This document shows positions 9,973 through 17,393 of a stretch of DNA of 64,000 nt, piece by piece. Origin of the DNA: Actinomycetota bacterium (GTDB lineage: Bacteria > Actinomycetota > Acidimicrobiia > Acidimicrobiales > Ilumatobacteraceae); assembly GCA_016700055.1 (NCBI GenBank), contig CP064997.1, positions 3,235,315 through 3,299,314 of the forward strand, read 5' to 3'. How positions within the stretch are numbered: the stretch's first letter is position 1; each line of letters begins with the position of its first letter. Made by a program: the position numbers and the translations under genes. Below the pieces are notes generated by a model that was given only the letters and a program-made list of their open reading frames with translations, was not told where the DNA came from and made no database searches.

Positions 9973-11054
9973 GCGCATCAGGCCAACCCGCTGCGCCTGC
10001 CCGCCGGGCGAACGTCGTCGGCCTCGGGCTGATCGGCGCCTCGGTGGCGCTCGGGCTGGCCGAACGCGGCTGGCACGTCACCGGCGACGACACCGATCCC
10101 GCCCGCCTTGCCCAGGCACTGGAGCTCGACGTCGTCCACGAGCGCGGCCTCGACCCCGCGGCGGAGCTGACGGTGGTCGCGGTGCCGGTGCTGGCGGTGC
10201 CCGAGCAGGTCAAGCGCGCGCTGGCCGAGACCGTCGGCGTGGTCACCGACGTCGGCAGCGTCAAGCGCCCGATCGTCTCCGCGGTCGACGACCCCCGCTT
10301 CGTCGGTGGTCACCCGATGGCCGGCTCCGAGCTGGAGGGCCTCGACGGTGCCGACGCGAGCCTGTTCGGCGGCGCGGTGTGGGTGTTGACGCCGACGGCG
10401 TCCACGGCCGACGCGACGTTCGCCACGGTGGCCGCCGTCGCCGCCGAGCTGGGCGCCGAGGTGGTCGCCCTCGACCCGGGCCGCCACGACGAGCTCGTCG
10501 CCGTCGTCAGCCACGTCCCGCACCTCACCGCGGCGACGCTGATGGGCCTCGCCTCGGAGCGAGCCGAGGAACACGCCGCGCTGCTGCGCCTGGCCGCCGG
10601 CGGGTTCCGCGACATGACGCGCATCGCTGCGGGCCATCCCGCGATCTGGATCGACATCTGCGCCGAGAACCGCGACGCGATCCTCGTCGCCCTCGACGGG
10701 CTGCTCGCCCGCCTCCGCGAGATCCGCGGGCTGGTGGCCGACGACGAACGGGCCCGCCTGCTCGACCGCCTGCAGTCGGCGCGCGAAGCCCGCGCCAACC
10801 TTCCCGGGAGGGCGACGCAGCCGGCACGCCTGGCAGAGGTGCGGATCCCGATTCCCGACCGGCCGGGTGCCGCGGCCGAGGTGTTCACGCTCGCCGCCGA
10901 GCTCGGCGTCAACATCACCACGTTCGAGGTGGTCCACTCGGCGGAGGGCAACCGCGGCGTGGCGGTGGTGCTCGTCGATGCCGAAGCGTCGGAGCTGTTC
11001 CGCGGTGGACTTCTCGCCCGCGGCTTTCGGCCCGCCGTCGAGCGACTCGGCTGA
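9969..11054 (+). CDS. tyrA: Prephenate dehydrogenase with C-terminal ACT domain
   Basis: This enzyme oxidatively decarboxylates prephenate to 4-hydroxyphenylpyruvate for tyrosine synthesis. The 361-residue protein has a Rossmann NAD-binding motif VVGLGLIGASVALGL at the N-terminus, the substrate segment GGHPMAGSELEG, and a C-terminal ACT-like domain (RIPIPDRPGAAAEVFTLAAE onward, from about residue 290), which in this family allows feedback control by tyrosine. The ATG overlaps the rluB stop by 4 bases; the upstream open frame is inside rluB and rejected. aroA follows after 3 bases, coupling two steps around chorismate. Confidence 0.9.
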   Translation: MSASGQPAAPARRANVVGLGLIGASVALGLAERGWHVTGDDTDPARLAQALELDVVHERGLDPAAELTVVAVPVLAVPEQVKRALAETVGVVTDVGSVKRPIVSAVDDPRFVGGHPMAGSELEGLDGADASLFGGAVWVLTPTASTADATFATVAAVAAELGAEVVALDPGRHDELVAVVSHVPHLTAATLMGLASERAEEHAALLRLAAGGFRDMTRIAAGHPAIWIDICAENRDAILVALDGLLARLREIRGLVADDERARLLDRLQSAREARANLPGRATQPARLAEVRIPIPDRPGAAAEVFTLAAELGVNITTFEVVHSAEGNRGVAVVLVDAEASELFRGGLLARGFRPAVERLG

Positions 11055-11057
11055 GCG

Positions 11058-12413
11058 ATGGCCGGGTCGCGCCCAACAACCGGCGTCACTCCTCGCGAAC
11101 GAGTGCTCGACGCCCGGGTCGAGGTGCCTGGCTCGAAGTCGATCGCCAACCGGGCGCTCGTCTGCGCGGCCCTCGCAAGCGGCACCAGCACCCTCTTCGG
11201 CGTACCCGCCGGCGACGACACCGCGGCGATGGTCTCCGGGCTGGCCAGCCTCGGCGTGCGCATCACCCTCGACGGCACCTGCGCCGCCGTGCACGGTACG
11301 GGCGGTCGGCTCGCGCCGGGGGACCACCTCGTGGCCGCCCGCCTGGCAGGGACCACGTCGCGGTTCCTCACCGCCGTCGGGGCGCTCGCCCCGGGGACGG
11401 TCACCGTCGACGGCGACCCACCCCTGCGCACCCGCCCGATGGCGCCGTTGCACGATGCCCTCTCTGCGCTCGGCGCCGAGGTCCGACCACTCGAGCGCCA
11501 GGGCCACCTGCCGGTGCGCGTCGGCCGTGGTGGGCTTCGCGGCGGCACGGTCGCCCTGCCCGGGGACGTGAGCAGCCAGTACGTGACGGCGTTGATGCTG
11601 ATCGCGCCGCTGCTCGAGCGCGGACTCACGATCGAGCTCACCTCGCCGCTCGTGTCGCGGCCCTATGTGGCGATAACGGCGGCGGTGATGGCCGAGTTCG
11701 GGGCGCGCGGCATCGCCGTCGGCGAGCACGCGGTGCGCGTCGAGCCCGGCGGCTATTCGGCGGGCGAGCTCAATGTCGAGCCCGACGCCTCGTCGGCCTC
11801 GTATCCGCTCGCCGCGGCGGCGATCTGTGGCGGGCGGGTGAGCGTGCCGGGGCTCGGCACCGAGTCGCTGCAGGGTGACGCGCGTTTCGCCGGGCTGCTC
11901 GCCATGATGGGTTGTTCGGTCACCGTCGACGCGGGAGCGACGACGGTCTCCCGCGACCCGGCCGGCACCTTGCGGGGGATCGAGTCGGTCGACATGGCCG
12001 ACCTCTCCGACCTGGTGCCGACGCTCGCGGTGGTCGCCGCGTTCGCGACGTCGCCTACGCGCATCACCGGTGTCGGGTTCATCCGCCAGAAGGAGAGCGA
12101 CCGTTTGGGGGATCTCGTCGCGGAGCTCACCGCGCTCGGGGCCGATGCGGCGGAGGAAGACGACGGGATGGTGATCCGCCCGGCTGACCTGCACGGCGGG
12201 CGGGTCGGCACGCACCACGACCATCGTCTGGCGATGGCGCTCTCCCTGGTCGGCCTCGTCGTGCCCGGTGTGGTGGTGGAGGATCCGGCGGTGGTGTCGA
12301 AGAGCTGGCCACAGTGGTGGGAGGTGCTCGCGCGGCTGGCCCGCGATGGCCAGAGCGACCAGAGCGACCAGAGCGACCAGGCCGAACGAGCCGGCGAAGC
12401 GGGCCACGGCTAG
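11058..12413 (+). CDS. aroA: 3-phosphoshikimate 1-carboxyvinyltransferase (EPSP synthase)
   Basis: AroA condenses shikimate 3-phosphate with phosphoenolpyruvate in the shikimate pathway. The 451-residue protein carries VPGSKSIANRALVCAAL at the N-terminus, the LPGDVSSQYVTAL motif, IRQKESDRL near residue 340, and HHDHRLAMAL. The segment LAGTTSRFLTA stands where many EPSP synthases have GNAGT, so the glyphosate-site loop differs from the E. coli form. The last 20 residues are a hydrophilic tail with a QSD repeat encoded by a 9-bp tandem repeat and are probably disordered. It ends the scpA-aroA gene string. Confidence 0.95.
   Translation: MAGSRPTTGVTPRERVLDARVEVPGSKSIANRALVCAALASGTSTLFGVPAGDDTAAMVSGLASLGVRITLDGTCAAVHGTGGRLAPGDHLVAARLAGTTSRFLTAVGALAPGTVTVDGDPPLRTRPMAPLHDALSALGAEVRPLERQGHLPVRVGRGGLRGGTVALPGDVSSQYVTALMLIAPLLERGLTIELTSPLVSRPYVAITAAVMAEFGARGIAVGEHAVRVEPGGYSAGELNVEPDASSASYPLAAAAICGGRVSVPGLGTESLQGDARFAGLLAMMGCSVTVDAGATTVSRDPAGTLRGIESVDMADLSDLVPTLAVVAAFATSPTRITGVGFIRQKESDRLGDLVAELTALGADAAEEDDGMVIRPADLHGGRVGTHHDHRLAMALSLVGLVVPGVVVEDPAVVSKSWPQWWEVLARLARDGQSDQSDQSDQAERAGEAGHG
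12351..12380 (+). repeat. 9-bp tandem repeat in the aroA 3' end
   Basis: The unit CAGAGCGAC occurs three times in a row plus a partial fourth, encoding Gln-Ser-Asp repeats in the C-terminal tail of AroA. It lies outside the conserved enzyme fold. Confidence 0.9.
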
Positions 12414-12416
12414 CCT
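12411..12416 (+). promoter_or_regulatory. Putative -10 element of the HAD phosphatase gene
   Basis: TAGCCT overlaps the TAG stop codon of aroA and lies 11 bases before the ATG at 12428. No ribosome binding site is visible between them. Confidence 0.4.
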
Positions 12417-12427
12417 CCGGCGATCCC

Positions 12428-13084
12428 ATGCCAGCTCCGGACGAACCGCCCGTCGTCGCCGCCTTCGACGTCGACGGCACACTTACCACCAGGGACTCAG
12501 TGGTTCCCTTCTTGTGGCGCGTGGCCGGGCCGGGCTTCGTGCTCGGGATGCTGAGGAGAGCCGGCGCGCTGGCCGGAGCACTCGCGCGGCGCGACCGCGA
12601 CGCCGTGAAGGAGCTCGCCATATCCGCTGCGTTCGAAGACCGGGATCACGCCGAGGTGGCGACGGCAGGCGAGCGCTGGGCGCGCGTGATCGAGGCCGAT
12701 CGGCTGCGCGCCGACACCACCGACCGGATGCGCTGGCACCAGTCGCGGGGCCACGCGGTGGTGCTCGTCTCCGCGTCGCTCGACGCGTACCTCGAACCGC
12801 TCGCCCGTTCCCTCGGGCTCGGCGCCGTGCTGTGCTCGACGCTCGAAGTGGACGGCGGCGGGCGCTGCACGGGACGCCTCGTCGGCGACAACTGCCGTGG
12901 CGCCGAGAAGGCCCGGCGCCTGACCGAGTGGCTCGCCGGGCACGAGGCCGCGACGGGACGCACGGCCACGCTGTGGGCCTACGGTGACTCCGCGGGCGAC
13001 GACGAGATGCTGGCGATGGCCGACCATCCGGTGCGCGTCGGGCGCCCGACGCTGAGCGCGGCCCCGGAGGTGAGCGTTCGATGA
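12428..13084 (+). CDS. HAD-IB family phosphatase (SerB-like)
   Basis: The 218-residue cytoplasmic hydrolase has HAD motif I FDVDGTLTTRDSVVPFL, motif II VVLVSASLDAYLEPLA (Ser in VSAS), a Lys in GAEKARRL, and motif IV YGDSAGDDEML. This is the HAD-IB subfamily that includes phosphoserine phosphatase and acyl-phosphate phosphatases. The gene overlaps the downstream polyprenyl phosphoribosyltransferase by 4 bases. In mycobacteria the DPA pathway needs a phosphatase that removes the 5-phosphate from decaprenylphosphoryl-5-phosphoribose (PgpB-type there), so a role in DPA synthesis is a reasonable guess, not shown. General SerB-like function is the alternative. Confidence 0.75.
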   Translation: MPAPDEPPVVAAFDVDGTLTTRDSVVPFLWRVAGPGFVLGMLRRAGALAGALARRDRDAVKELAISAAFEDRDHAEVATAGERWARVIEADRLRADTTDRMRWHQSRGHAVVLVSASLDAYLEPLARSLGLGAVLCSTLEVDGGGRCTGRLVGDNCRGAEKARRLTEWLAGHEAATGRTATLWAYGDSAGDDEMLAMADHPVRVGRPTLSAAPEVSVR

Positions 13085-13950
13085 TCCGCGGGCTGTGGCG
13101 CGAGGCGCGTCCCAAGCAGTGGGCGAAGAACGTGCTCGTCTTCGCCGCGCCCGGCGCGGCGGGCGTCCTCGACAACGGTGACCAGCTCTGGCGAGTGGTC
13201 GTGATGTTCGCCGCCTTCTGCCTGGCGGCCAGCGGCACGTACTTCTGGAACGACCTGCTCGACGTCGAGGCCGATCGTGCCCACCCCACCAAGCGCCGCC
13301 GCCCGATCGCGGCTGGTGTGGTGCCCCTCGGCGTAGCCCGCCCCGTCGGCACGCTGCTGCTCGCCGCCGGCATCGGCCTCGCGTTCGTGCCCGGCTGGAA
13401 GGCTGGCGTGACCGTCGTCGTCTACGTCGCGCTGACCCTCACCTACAGCACGGTGTGGAAGCACATCGCCGTGCTCGATCTCGTCGCCGTCGCCAGTGGA
13501 TTCGTGCTGCGCGCGGTCGGCGGTGCGGCTGCGACCTCGGTCGACATGAGCACCTGGTTCGTGCTGTGCACCACGTTCGGGTCGCTGTTCATCGTCACCG
13601 GCAAGCGCTACGCCGAGCTGCGCGACATGGGCGAAGAGGCCGGCTCCACCCGGGCCACTCTCGACCAGTACAGCCTCGGCTACCTGCGCATCGTGCTGTC
13701 GGTGACGTGTGGCGCGGCGCTCGTCGCCTACTGCATCTGGGCGTTCGACACGAAGGAGCTGAGCGGCTCGACCTGGCCGTTCTACGAGCTGTCGATCGTG
13801 CCGATGCTCGCCGCCCTGCTGCGCTACCTGCTGGTGCTGGAGCAGGGCCACGGGGGAGCACCGGAGGAGGTCTTCCTCGCCGACCGCACGCTGCAGGGCC
13901 TCGGCGTGGTGTGGATGGTCACCTTCGCGCTCGGGGTCTACGTCGGCTGA
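13081..13950 (+). CDS. ubiA: Decaprenyl-phosphate phosphoribosyltransferase (UbiA family)
   Basis: This membrane enzyme transfers phosphoribose from PRPP to decaprenyl phosphate, the first committed step of DPA synthesis (Rv3806c family). The 289-residue protein begins RGLWREARPKQWAKNVLVFA, as in that family, and has the first aspartate-rich motif NDLLDVEADRAHPTKRRRPI near residue 58, about nine hydrophobic segments, and the GKRYAELRDMG segment. Overlap with the HAD gene and closeness to dprE1/dprE2 support this over quinone-type UbiA. Its last 32 bases overlap the convergent glycosyltransferase gene. Confidence 0.9.
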   Translation: MIRGLWREARPKQWAKNVLVFAAPGAAGVLDNGDQLWRVVVMFAAFCLAASGTYFWNDLLDVEADRAHPTKRRRPIAAGVVPLGVARPVGTLLLAAGIGLAFVPGWKAGVTVVVYVALTLTYSTVWKHIAVLDLVAVASGFVLRAVGGAAATSVDMSTWFVLCTTFGSLFIVTGKRYAELRDMGEEAGSTRATLDQYSLGYLRIVLSVTCGAALVAYCIWAFDTKELSGSTWPFYELSIVPMLAALLRYLLVLEQGHGGAPEEVFLADRTLQGLGVVWMVTFALGVYVG

Positions 13951-15121
13951 CCGCGCCGCGGGCCTCGGCGAGCAGGACGGCGAGGTTGCCGGCCGCCGCG
14001 CGGTCCCAGGTGAGCTGAGCTGCGCGCGCCGACGCCGCGCGTCCCATCGCCGTGCGGCGCTGCTCGTCGACGACCAGATCAGCTACTGCTCGGCCGAGGT
14101 CGCCCGGCCCAGGCACGAGCAGGCCGGTGACGCCGTCGACCACTGCGCCGCGGTGCCCGACGAGGTCGGTGGCCACCGCCGGCGTGGCACAGGCACCGGC
14201 CTCGGTGAGCGTCATCCCCCAGCCCTCCGCCAGCGAAGCGCTGACGACGAGGGTCGCCCGCCGGTAGAGCCGGACCAGCTCCTCGTGGCTGACCCAGCCG
14301 GCCAACCGCGCCCAATCGGCGGCGCGGCGTTCGGCGATCCAGCGTTCCAGGCGAGCGCGCTCGGGACCTTCGCCGATCACCACCAGCTCCAGCTCGGGCA
14401 CCCGCGTGCGGGCGTCGGCAACCGCTTCCAGCACCAGCTCGAACCGCTTCACCGGTGCGAGACGGCCGGCGGCGACCACGAACGGCGGCGCCGGGACGCT
14501 CGCCTCGCCCGCCGGCGCGGGACTGAACGACGCGTCTATGCCGGGGGGGACGACATGGACGTTGCGCGCGGGGAAGCCGGCGTGGACGAGCTCGTCGCGT
14601 GAGGCCTCGGTCAGCGTGACCACGGGGGTGCGCCTGTAGGCCGGGGGGGCGAGCCGGCTCTCCAGCATGCGCCCGAATCCGGCCAGCGGCCCCGGCAGCA
14701 CCTGATCCCACATCGCGCCGTGCACATGGTGCAACCAGGTCACCTGCGGCCCGCGGTGCCAGAGCGGCGAGAACCACGGCACCCCGTTCCAGATCTCGAC
14801 CACCGCGTCACGGGGGCCGGCGCGGTGGAGCACCTCGCCGGCGATGGTGCGCGGGAACACGCCGTACCGGCTGCCCCGTTGCTCGATGCGGTAGCCCTCG
14901 CGGACGAGCCGGCGCGGACGACTTGCGGTCGAGCTGCGGTGGGAGATCTCCAGCCCGGCCGCCGCCCAGCGCCGGAACACCTGGTCGTGATGCACCTCGG
15001 ACCCGCCTGCGTCGGGGTCGTCGAGGTCTCGCCAGGACATCGAGTGGATCCTGCGCACACCGAGCGCGATCAGCTCCTCGGCGTAGTGCTGGACTCGCCC
15101 CGCGGCGCTCGAATCGGGCAC
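13919..15121 (-). CDS. Family 4 glycosyltransferase
   Basis: This is a soluble GT-B glycosyltransferase of about 400 residues. Near the N-terminus is SWRDLDDPDAGGSEVHHD, a motif I associate with actinobacterial GT4 enzymes; the middle has VVAAGRLAPVKRFELVLEA and the C-terminal donor site has SASLAEGWGMTLTEAGACATP, with the EX7E-type glutamates. The start GTG 15121 is chosen because TATGCT lies 8 bases upstream; GTG 15058 is an alternative, and the open frame runs further up into dprE1 on the other strand. It lies between the DPA precursor genes, so a cell-envelope glycan role is likely; donor and acceptor are unknown. Its end overlaps ubiA antisense. Confidence 0.82.
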   Translation of the reverse strand: MPDSSAAGRVQHYAEELIALGVRRIHSMSWRDLDDPDAGGSEVHHDQVFRRWAAAGLEISHRSSTASRPRRLVREGYRIEQRGSRYGVFPRTIAGEVLHRAGPRDAVVEIWNGVPWFSPLWHRGPQVTWLHHVHGAMWDQVLPGPLAGFGRMLESRLAPPAYRRTPVVTLTEASRDELVHAGFPARNVHVVPPGIDASFSPAPAGEASVPAPPFVVAAGRLAPVKRFELVLEAVADARTRVPELELVVIGEGPERARLERWIAERRAADWARLAGWVSHEELVRLYRRATLVVSASLAEGWGMTLTEAGACATPAVATDLVGHRGAVVDGVTGLLVPGPGDLGRAVADLVVDEQRRTAMGRAASARAAQLTWDRAAAGNLAVLLAEARGAVSRRRPRARR

Positions 15122-15129
15122 GGCCGCCG

Positions 15130-15135
15130 AGCATA
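15130..15135 (-). promoter_or_regulatory. Putative -10 element of the GT4 gene
   Basis: TATGCT on the minus strand lies 8 bases before GTG 15121. This spacing supports that start codon and a leaderless message. Confidence 0.45.
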
Positions 15136-15177
15136 CGAGCAGCGCCGCGGTACCGGGCTCGGTGCGGTGCCGGGCGG

Positions 15178-15183
15178 TAGGCT
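15178..15183 (+). promoter_or_regulatory. Putative -10 element of dprE1
   Basis: TAGGCT lies 9 bases before the ATG of dprE1, with a GC-only spacer and no ribosome binding site. Confidence 0.5.
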
Positions 15184-15192
15184 TGGCCCGCC

Positions 15193-16617
15193 ATGGCTGC
15201 CCTGCCCGCCGAATCGCCTTCCTCCGCCGCGCCCCCGCCCAGCTCTGCGCCGGCGCCTGAGTGGCGAGCACTCACCGGGTGGGGACGCACCGCGCCGACG
15301 GTCGCCCAGGTGGTCAGCGCCTCCGACGAGGCCTCCATCCGTGAGGCGCTGACGATGGCCGGCGAGCGCGGTGTGATCGCGCGAGGGCTCGGCCGCTCGT
15401 ACGGGGCGCCGTCCCAGAACGGCGGCGGCCTGGTGATCGAGATCGCCGACGACGGGTCACGAGCCGTGGGCGAGATCGTCATCGACGAGCAGGCGGGAAC
15501 CGTCACCGCGCCGGCGAGCGTGAGCATCGACACCCTGTTGAAGGTGCTCGTGCCCGCGGGTTGGTTCGTGCCGGTCACTCCCGGGACCCGCCTCGTGACC
15601 CTCGGTGGAGCGGTGGCCTCTGACATCCACGGCAAGAACCATCACGTCGACGGCAGCCTCGGCAACCACATCGAGTCGATGCGGCTGCTGCTCGCCGACG
15701 GCACGGCCACCGACATCTCCCCGTCCGTCCAGCCCGAGCTCTTCTGGGCCACGATCGGGGGCATGGGGCTCACCGGCGTGGTGCTGCAGGTCACCTTGCG
15801 GGTACTGCGCATCGAGACGAGCCGGATGCTCGTCGACACGCAACGGTGTCCAGACCTCGACGCCGTCTGCGCCGCGATGGCCGAGGGCGACGCCGACCAC
15901 CGCTACTCGGTGGCCTGGATCGACCTCGTCGCCACCGGCAGGCACCTCGGCCGCTCGGTGCTCACCCGTGCCGACCACGCGGGCCGCGCCGACCTCGCCA
16001 AGTCGGCCGAGCCGTTCGCCTACCACCCGCGGGTGCTTGCGGGCGTCCCCCCGCTCGTGCCCGACGGGATGCTCAGCAGATGGTCCGTACGGGCCTTCAA
16101 CGAGGTGTGGTACCGCAAGGCGCCGGCGAACCGCAGCACCTCGGTGCAGTCGATCGGCAGCTTCTTCCACCCCCTCGACGCCGTGACCAGCTGGAACCGG
16201 CTGTACGGGCGCCACGGCTTCCTGCAGTACCAGTTCGTCGTGCCCTTCGCCGCCGACGACGTCTTGCGCCACGTCGTCGAGCGCCTCGCGAACTCCGGCG
16301 CGTCGTCGTTCCTCGCCGTGTTGAAGCGCTTCGGCGAGGCCAACGCTGCCCCGCTCTCGTTCCCGATGCCGGGCTGGACGCTCACCCTCGACATCCCCGC
16401 GGCCCGGGCCGGGATCGGCCGGCTGCTGCCCGAACTGGACGAGCTGGTGCTCGGCGCCGGAGGACGTCACTACCTGGCCAAGGACTCCCACCTGACCGCG
16501 GCCGACATCCGCCGCGGCTATCCACGCCTGCCCGAGTGGCGACAGGTGCGCGACAAGGCCGACCCCACCGGGCTGTTCACCTCCGATCTCGCCCGCCGTC
16601 TCGAGCTGGTCGGCTGA
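15193..16617 (+). CDS. dprE1: Decaprenylphosphoryl-beta-D-ribose 2'-oxidase DprE1
   Basis: DprE1 is the FAD-dependent oxidase that converts decaprenylphosphoryl ribose to the 2-keto intermediate. The 474-residue protein has the family hallmark LTGWGRTAPT, the FAD loop ARGLGRSYGAPSQNGGG, the PGTRLVTLGGAVASDIHGKNHH segment, and C-terminal YLAKDSHLTA whose Lys430 matches catalytic Lys418 of the M. tuberculosis enzyme. At the position of Cys387, the residue attacked by benzothiazinones, this protein has Thr398 (PGWTLTLDIP against WNICVDFP). The first 25 residues are proline/alanine/serine-rich. dprE2 follows after one base, so both steps of the epimerisation are made together. Confidence 0.93.
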   Translation: MAALPAESPSSAAPPPSSAPAPEWRALTGWGRTAPTVAQVVSASDEASIREALTMAGERGVIARGLGRSYGAPSQNGGGLVIEIADDGSRAVGEIVIDEQAGTVTAPASVSIDTLLKVLVPAGWFVPVTPGTRLVTLGGAVASDIHGKNHHVDGSLGNHIESMRLLLADGTATDISPSVQPELFWATIGGMGLTGVVLQVTLRVLRIETSRMLVDTQRCPDLDAVCAAMAEGDADHRYSVAWIDLVATGRHLGRSVLTRADHAGRADLAKSAEPFAYHPRVLAGVPPLVPDGMLSRWSVRAFNEVWYRKAPANRSTSVQSIGSFFHPLDAVTSWNRLYGRHGFLQYQFVVPFAADDVLRHVVERLANSGASSFLAVLKRFGEANAAPLSFPMPGWTLTLDIPAARAGIGRLLPELDELVLGAGGRHYLAKDSHLTAADIRRGYPRLPEWRQVRDKADPTGLFTSDLARRLELVG

Positions 16618-16618
16618 C

Positions 16619-17377
16619 GTGCAGGACGCATTCGGAGATCCGGGCACGATCGCGCTGTTCGGCGCGACGAGCGACATCGGCCAGGCGATCGTCGCGCGCC
16701 TCGTTCACCGCCGTGACACCCGTGTAGCCCTCGCCGCTCGGGAACCCGACGCTGCCGCCGGACTGGCCGAGCTGCTGGCCGCCCGGGGCGCGACGACCCA
16801 CGACTTCACCTTCGACGCCGCCGACAGCGCCACCCACGCCGACCTCGTCGCCTCGGTCGCGAAGGCACTCGGCGACATCGACCTCGCAGTTCTCGCGTTC
16901 GGCGTGCTCGGTCATGGTCAGGGCATCGACACCGACCCGGCCACCGCCGCCGCTCAGGTCACCGTCAACTACACCGGCGCCGTCTCGCTCGGGCTCGCGC
17001 TCGCGGCGCAGATGCGCCGCCAGGGACACGGCACGATCGTCGTGCTGTCCTCGGTCGCCGGCGAGCGCGTCCGCAAGGCGAACTTCGTCTACGGCTCGGC
17101 CAAAGCTGGCCTCGACGGGTTCGCCCAGGGTCTCGGCGACGCCCTCGCCGGATCCGGCGTGCGGGTGATGATCGTGCGTCCCGGCTTCGTCGTCTCGAAG
17201 ATGACCGAGGGGCTGAAGCCGGCTCCGTTCTCGACGAACCCGGACGACGTGGCTGCTGCCGTGGAGCGGGGCCTGCGCCGGCGGAGCCGTGTCGTGTGGA
17301 CACCGGGCGTGCTGCGGGCGGTGTTCGTGGTGTTCCGCCACCTACCGTCGGCCGTTTGGCGCCGCCTGCCGTTCTGA
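16619..17377 (+). CDS. dprE2: Decaprenylphosphoryl-2-keto-ribose reductase DprE2
   Basis: This NADH-dependent short-chain dehydrogenase completes the epimerisation started by DprE1, yielding decaprenylphosphoryl arabinose. The 252-residue protein has the cofactor motif LFGATSDIGQAI, the catalytic Ser in VVLSSVAGERV, and the Tyr-x3-Lys pair in FVYGSAKAG. The C-terminus with basic and hydrophobic residues (VVFRHLPSAVWRRLPF) could touch the membrane. GTG 16619 starts one base after the dprE1 stop. The pairing with dprE1 is the main reason for the specific name. Confidence 0.92.
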   Translation: MQDAFGDPGTIALFGATSDIGQAIVARLVHRRDTRVALAAREPDAAAGLAELLAARGATTHDFTFDAADSATHADLVASVAKALGDIDLAVLAFGVLGHGQGIDTDPATAAAQVTVNYTGAVSLGLALAAQMRRQGHGTIVVLSSVAGERVRKANFVYGSAKAGLDGFAQGLGDALAGSGVRVMIVRPGFVVSKMTEGLKPAPFSTNPDDVAAAVERGLRRRSRVVWTPGVLRAVFVVFRHLPSAVWRRLPF

Positions 17378-17393
17378 CGCAGCCCGCGGGCTC

